6,900 nt of DNA from an uncultured Eubacteriales bacterium (GTDB taxonomy: Bacteria > Bacillota > Clostridia > Oscillospirales > UBA644). Both the position numbers and the translations under genes were made by a program. Location: positions 1 through 6,900 of the forward strand of contig CAKSPP010000072.1 in the NCBI GenBank assembly GCA_934481505.1, in the 5' to 3' direction. Every line of letters starts with the position of its first letter. Within the stretch, counting starts at the first letter, position 1. The notes beneath the pieces were generated by a model that saw nothing but the letters and a program-made list of their open reading frames with translations, had not been told where the DNA came from and ran no database searches. Shown piece by piece: positions 5,437 to 6,900 of the stretch.

Positions 5437-5874
5437 TTATTCCGCTTCTTCCGTCTTATCTTCGGGAAGAACCGAGGTGCAATGCGGACATCTTGTCGCT
5501 TCTATCGAGATTTCACTCATACAGAAAGGACATTTTTTCGTCGTCGGAGCCGACGGCTCTTCTTCCTTTTTCTTCTTTGTTTTTTCCGCCAGAGCGTTAA
5601 GAGCCTTGATAAAGCAGAAAATGACAAACGCCATGATAAGGAAGTTTATGACGGCACTTATAAACGAGCCGTATTTGAGTTCGACCGAATTTATCGTTAT
5701 CGACAAATTCGAAAGATCCGCCTGAAAAAGAAGACCTAAAAGCGGATTGATGACGTCGTCGACAAGGCTTTTGACTATTCCCTGAAATGCGCCGCCGATG
5801 ATCACGCCTACGGCAAGGTCTATCATATTGCCGCGGAGTGCAAATGTCTTGAATTCCGAAAAAAACTTCTTCAT
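5437..5874 (-). CDS. mscL: Large-conductance mechanosensitive channel MscL with C-terminal zinc ribbon
   Basis: MscL is a homopentameric inner-membrane channel that opens under high membrane tension to release solutes during osmotic downshock. The 145-residue product has the family N-terminus: MKKFFSEFKTFALRGNMIDL, AVGVIIGGAFQGIVKSLVDD and VINPLLGLLF. That gives the N-terminal helix plus TM1 (about 15-45). A periplasmic loop follows, then TM2 (about 70-93, FISAVINFLIMAFVIFCFIKALN) and a basic cluster KTKKKKEEE. After this comes a cytoplasmic tail with two Cys pairs, C115/C118 and C129/C132, spaced CPFC and CPHC: a zinc-ribbon-like knuckle. Such tails occur in a subset of MscL proteins but are absent from E. 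coli MscL. The ATG at 5874 has GGGAGAG about nine bases upstream. It is a single-gene unit with its own promoter region and terminator. Confidence 0.97.
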   Translation of the reverse strand: MKKFFSEFKTFALRGNMIDLAVGVIIGGAFQGIVKSLVDDVINPLLGLLFQADLSNLSITINSVELKYGSFISAVINFLIMAFVIFCFIKALNALAEKTKKKKEEEPSAPTTKKCPFCMSEISIEATRCPHCTSVLPEDKTEEAE

Positions 5875-5893
5875 TTATTTTCTCTCCCTATAT

Positions 5894-5933
5894 ATTATAC
5901 ATATATAATAACACAGCCGTAAAAAAAAAGCAA
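5894..5933 (-). promoter_or_regulatory. Promoter region of mscL, two overlapping candidates
   Basis: On the minus strand, candidate one has -10 TATAAT (5894-5899) and -35 TTTACG (5918-5923) with an 18-base spacer. Candidate two has -10 TATTAT (5905-5910) and -35 TTGCTT (5928-5933) with a 17-base spacer. The region is very A/T-rich and directly precedes the GGGAGAG ribosome site. I cannot choose between them. Confidence 0.55.
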
Positions 5934-5951
5934 GTCGGAAAATAAAAAATT

Positions 5952-6038
5952 CCGCCGCGTGGGGGGGGCGGAGTGAGCGGCGGTTCTTTGGGGGGGCGAC
6001 GGCTCTTTTGGAGGGGGGGGCGGTTCTTTGGGGGGCGG
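5952..6038. repeat. GC-rich tandem repeat with four long G tracts (quadruplex candidate)
   Basis: Three degenerate tandem units of about 20 bases begin at 5981, 6000 and 6021. Each has the form CGG(T/C)TCTTT(T) followed by a poly-G run. Plus-strand G tracts are 5961-5968 (8), 5990-5996 (7), 6013-6020 (8) and 6030-6035 (6). An inverted repeat CCGCCGC/GCGGCGG (5952-5958 and 5977-5983) lies at the left end. On the minus strand it is followed by a T-rich stretch, so it might also terminate leftward transcription. No credible gene exists here; open frames across it give only Pro/Lys/Glu repeats without a ribosome site. The gap from 5875 to 6245 otherwise holds promoters and the hairpin at 6130. 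Confidence 0.75.
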
Positions 6039-6129
6039 CGATTTTAGGCGACAAAAAAGCGGAGAAAGGCAAATTCTCATAAGGATGTTTTTAAGCATCC
6101 ATCTAAATCTGCCGATTGAGAGTTCAAAC

Positions 6130-6169
6130 AAAAACACGCAGCATTCAGAAATGAACTCGGCGTGTTTTT
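6130..6169. terminator. Terminator-like hairpin between mscL region and the plus-strand unit
   Basis: AAAAACACGC (6130-6139) pairs perfectly with GCGTGTTTTT (6160-6169), a 10-bp stem with a 20-base loop. The A and T runs make it look bidirectional. A competing pairing, GAGTTCA (6120-6126) with TGAACTC (6152-6158), is also possible. No gene ends next to it on the plus strand, so what it terminates is unclear. It may insulate the promoter at 6187. Confidence 0.55.
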
Positions 6170-6186
6170 ATCTGCACTTTTAGTCC

Positions 6187-6215
6187 TTGAAAAACGGTCG
6201 GAAAAATGATATAAT
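6187..6215 (+). promoter_or_regulatory. Strong sigma-A promoter of the small-protein/patatin unit
   Basis: The -35 box TTGAAA (6187-6192) and perfect -10 box TATAAT (6210-6215) are 17 bases apart, with TGA at 6207-6209 forming an extended -10. Transcription would begin near 6222, about 24 bases before the first start codon. Confidence 0.82.
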
Positions 6216-6245
6216 TACTTCAGAAAGAATAAGGGGCTTTCCGAT

Positions 6246-6443
6246 ATGATCTGCGAAACGCTCCGGACGGACTGCAAGCCGGATGAATCGCAGAACAATA
6301 TGGAGCGATACGTCAAATCCATGCTTGCGGGAATGCTGTTCGGCTGCGTGGATGAACGGATGCGTCAGGGAATGCCCGAAACGCCGGAAGAAATCGTACT
6401 TCTGGCGGCACAAACAGCGGGGAAGGAAAGCGAAAAGAAATGA
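6246..6443 (+). CDS. Small protein resembling a TetR-family C-terminal tail
   Basis: This 65-residue product has no certain function. It is likely a real gene: it lies 24 bases after a strong promoter, has AAGGGG at 6231-6236 nine bases before the ATG, and overlaps the next start codon by ATGA. The segment from about residue 21 (YVKSMLAGMLFGCVDERMRQ, then GMPETPEEIVLLAA) resembles the last helices of TetR/AcrR-type repressors, where a G(x)5-6 W/R-x-x-x-G-M-x-E-S/T-P-E-E-I pattern is common. No helix-turn-helix domain is present, and the promoter sits directly upstream. If the resemblance is right, this is either a cut-down remnant of a regulator or a free-standing dimerisation domain. All four arginines use CGN codons. 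The resemblance is from memory of the family, not a search. Confidence 0.6.
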   Translation: MICETLRTDCKPDESQNNMERYVKSMLAGMLFGCVDERMRQGMPETPEEIVLLAAQTAGKESEKK

Positions 6444-6900
6444 AAACAGGCTTGATACTGGAGGGCGGCGCCATGCGCGGAATATTCAGCGCGGGCGTGA
6501 TGGATGTCATGATGGAGAACGGAATCCGATTTGACGGAATCGTCGGAGTTTCCGCAGGGGCGGCATTCGGCGTCAATTATAAGTCGGGGCAACTCGGTCG
6601 AGCGATCCGTTACAATGCGAAATACTGCCATGATAAACGCTATTGCGGAATCGGGTCTCTCTTAAAAACGGGAAATCTTTTCAATACGGACTTCTGCTAC
6701 GGTGAGGTTCCGCTGAAACTCGACATTTTCGATTTTGATGCTTTTGAAAAAGATCCGACCCCGTTCTATATTACCTGTACGGATGTCGAAAGCGGAAAGC
6801 CGGTCTATCACGAATACACCGGGCGGAACGATCACGGCTTTGATTGGATCCGTGCATCCGCCTCACTTCCGTTGGTTTCACAGATCGTAGAGATCGACGG
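6440..6900 (+). CDS. Patatin-like phospholipase, N-terminal part, cut by the window edge
   Basis: This is a patatin-like serine hydrolase that probably cleaves acyl esters of phospholipids through a Ser-Asp dyad. The first 153 codons are visible. MKTGLILEGGAMRGIFSAGV carries the glycine-rich oxyanion motif (GGAMRG, residues 9-14). GVSAG at 36-40 holds the nucleophile Ser38. Later PTPFYITCTDVESGKPVYHE and the segment WIRASASLPLVSQIVEIDG match the patatin pattern ASxSxP before the DGG motif. The catalytic Asp lies just past the window edge. The ATG at 6440 overlaps the preceding stop (ATGA), indicating translational coupling with the small protein. All seven arginine codons seen are CGN, unlike the genes to the left. 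It resembles the YjjU/RssA-type bacterial group rather than secreted ExoU-type toxins; there is no signal peptide. Confidence 0.92.
   Translation, partial: MKTGLILEGGAMRGIFSAGVMDVMMENGIRFDGIVGVSAGAAFGVNYKSGQLGRAIRYNAKYCHDKRYCGIGSLLKTGNLFNTDFCYGEVPLKLDIFDFDAFEKDPTPFYITCTDVESGKPVYHEYTGRNDHGFDWIRASASLPLVSQIVEID

Noticed and set aside
5875..6137. Minus-strand open frames across the poly-G repeat, Pro/Lys/Glu-rich products
   Set aside because: The proline repeats come from the C tracts. There is no ribosome site, and the longer frame starts with GTG inside a hairpin arm.

Overview
The window reads as chromosomal DNA of a Firmicutes, class Clostridia; an Oscillospiraceae/Ruminococcaceae-type gut anaerobe is my inference. 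The grounds are a clear Spo0A (master sporulation regulator), strong AGGAGG-type ribosome sites, sigma-A-like promoters, and arginine codons mixed between AGA/AGG and CGN. No rRNA, tRNA, CRISPR array or transposase was seen.

Left part, minus strand: positions 1-297 hold the first 99 codons of prfA (peptide chain release factor 1) with its own promoter. A terminator at about 384-432 separates it from spo0A (450-1274). Upstream of spo0A lies a 353-base intergenic stretch (1275-1627). It carries an extended -10 promoter, a perfect Spo0A box just upstream of that promoter, a long inverted repeat, and a three-arm hairpin system next to the end of the preceding gene.

Centre, minus strand: positions 5317 down to 1628 form a compact operon read right to left. 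It encodes an MBOAT membrane O-acyltransferase, a membrane-anchored SGNH/GDSL esterase-fold protein with a Pro/Thr/Glu-rich linker, an ECF sigma factor, and an RsiV-like transmembrane anti-sigma factor. Gene gaps are 10, 18 and 2 bases. In Bacillus subtilis, SigV-RsiV senses lysozyme and drives oatA, a peptidoglycan O-acetyltransferase made of a membrane acyltransferase fused to an SGNH domain. Here the sigma/anti-sigma pair follows a split MBOAT plus SGNH pair, which could do the same job. This is the most interesting system in the window: a probable self-contained lysozyme-responsive wall or glycan O-acylation unit. The operon is insulated upstream by a perfect 15-bp terminator hairpin that ends mscL.

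Right part: mscL (5437-5874, minus) encodes a large-conductance mechanosensitive channel with a C-terminal zinc ribbon. Between mscL and position 6245 lie two candidate mscL promoters, a GC-rich tandem repeat with four long G tracts, and a terminator-like hairpin. On the plus strand, a strong extended -10 promoter then drives a two-gene unit: a 65-residue protein resembling the C-terminal tail of TetR-family regulators, overlapping by ATGA the start of a patatin-like phospholipase that runs off the right edge. This unit uses only CGN arginine codons, unlike the genes to its left, and may have been acquired separately.
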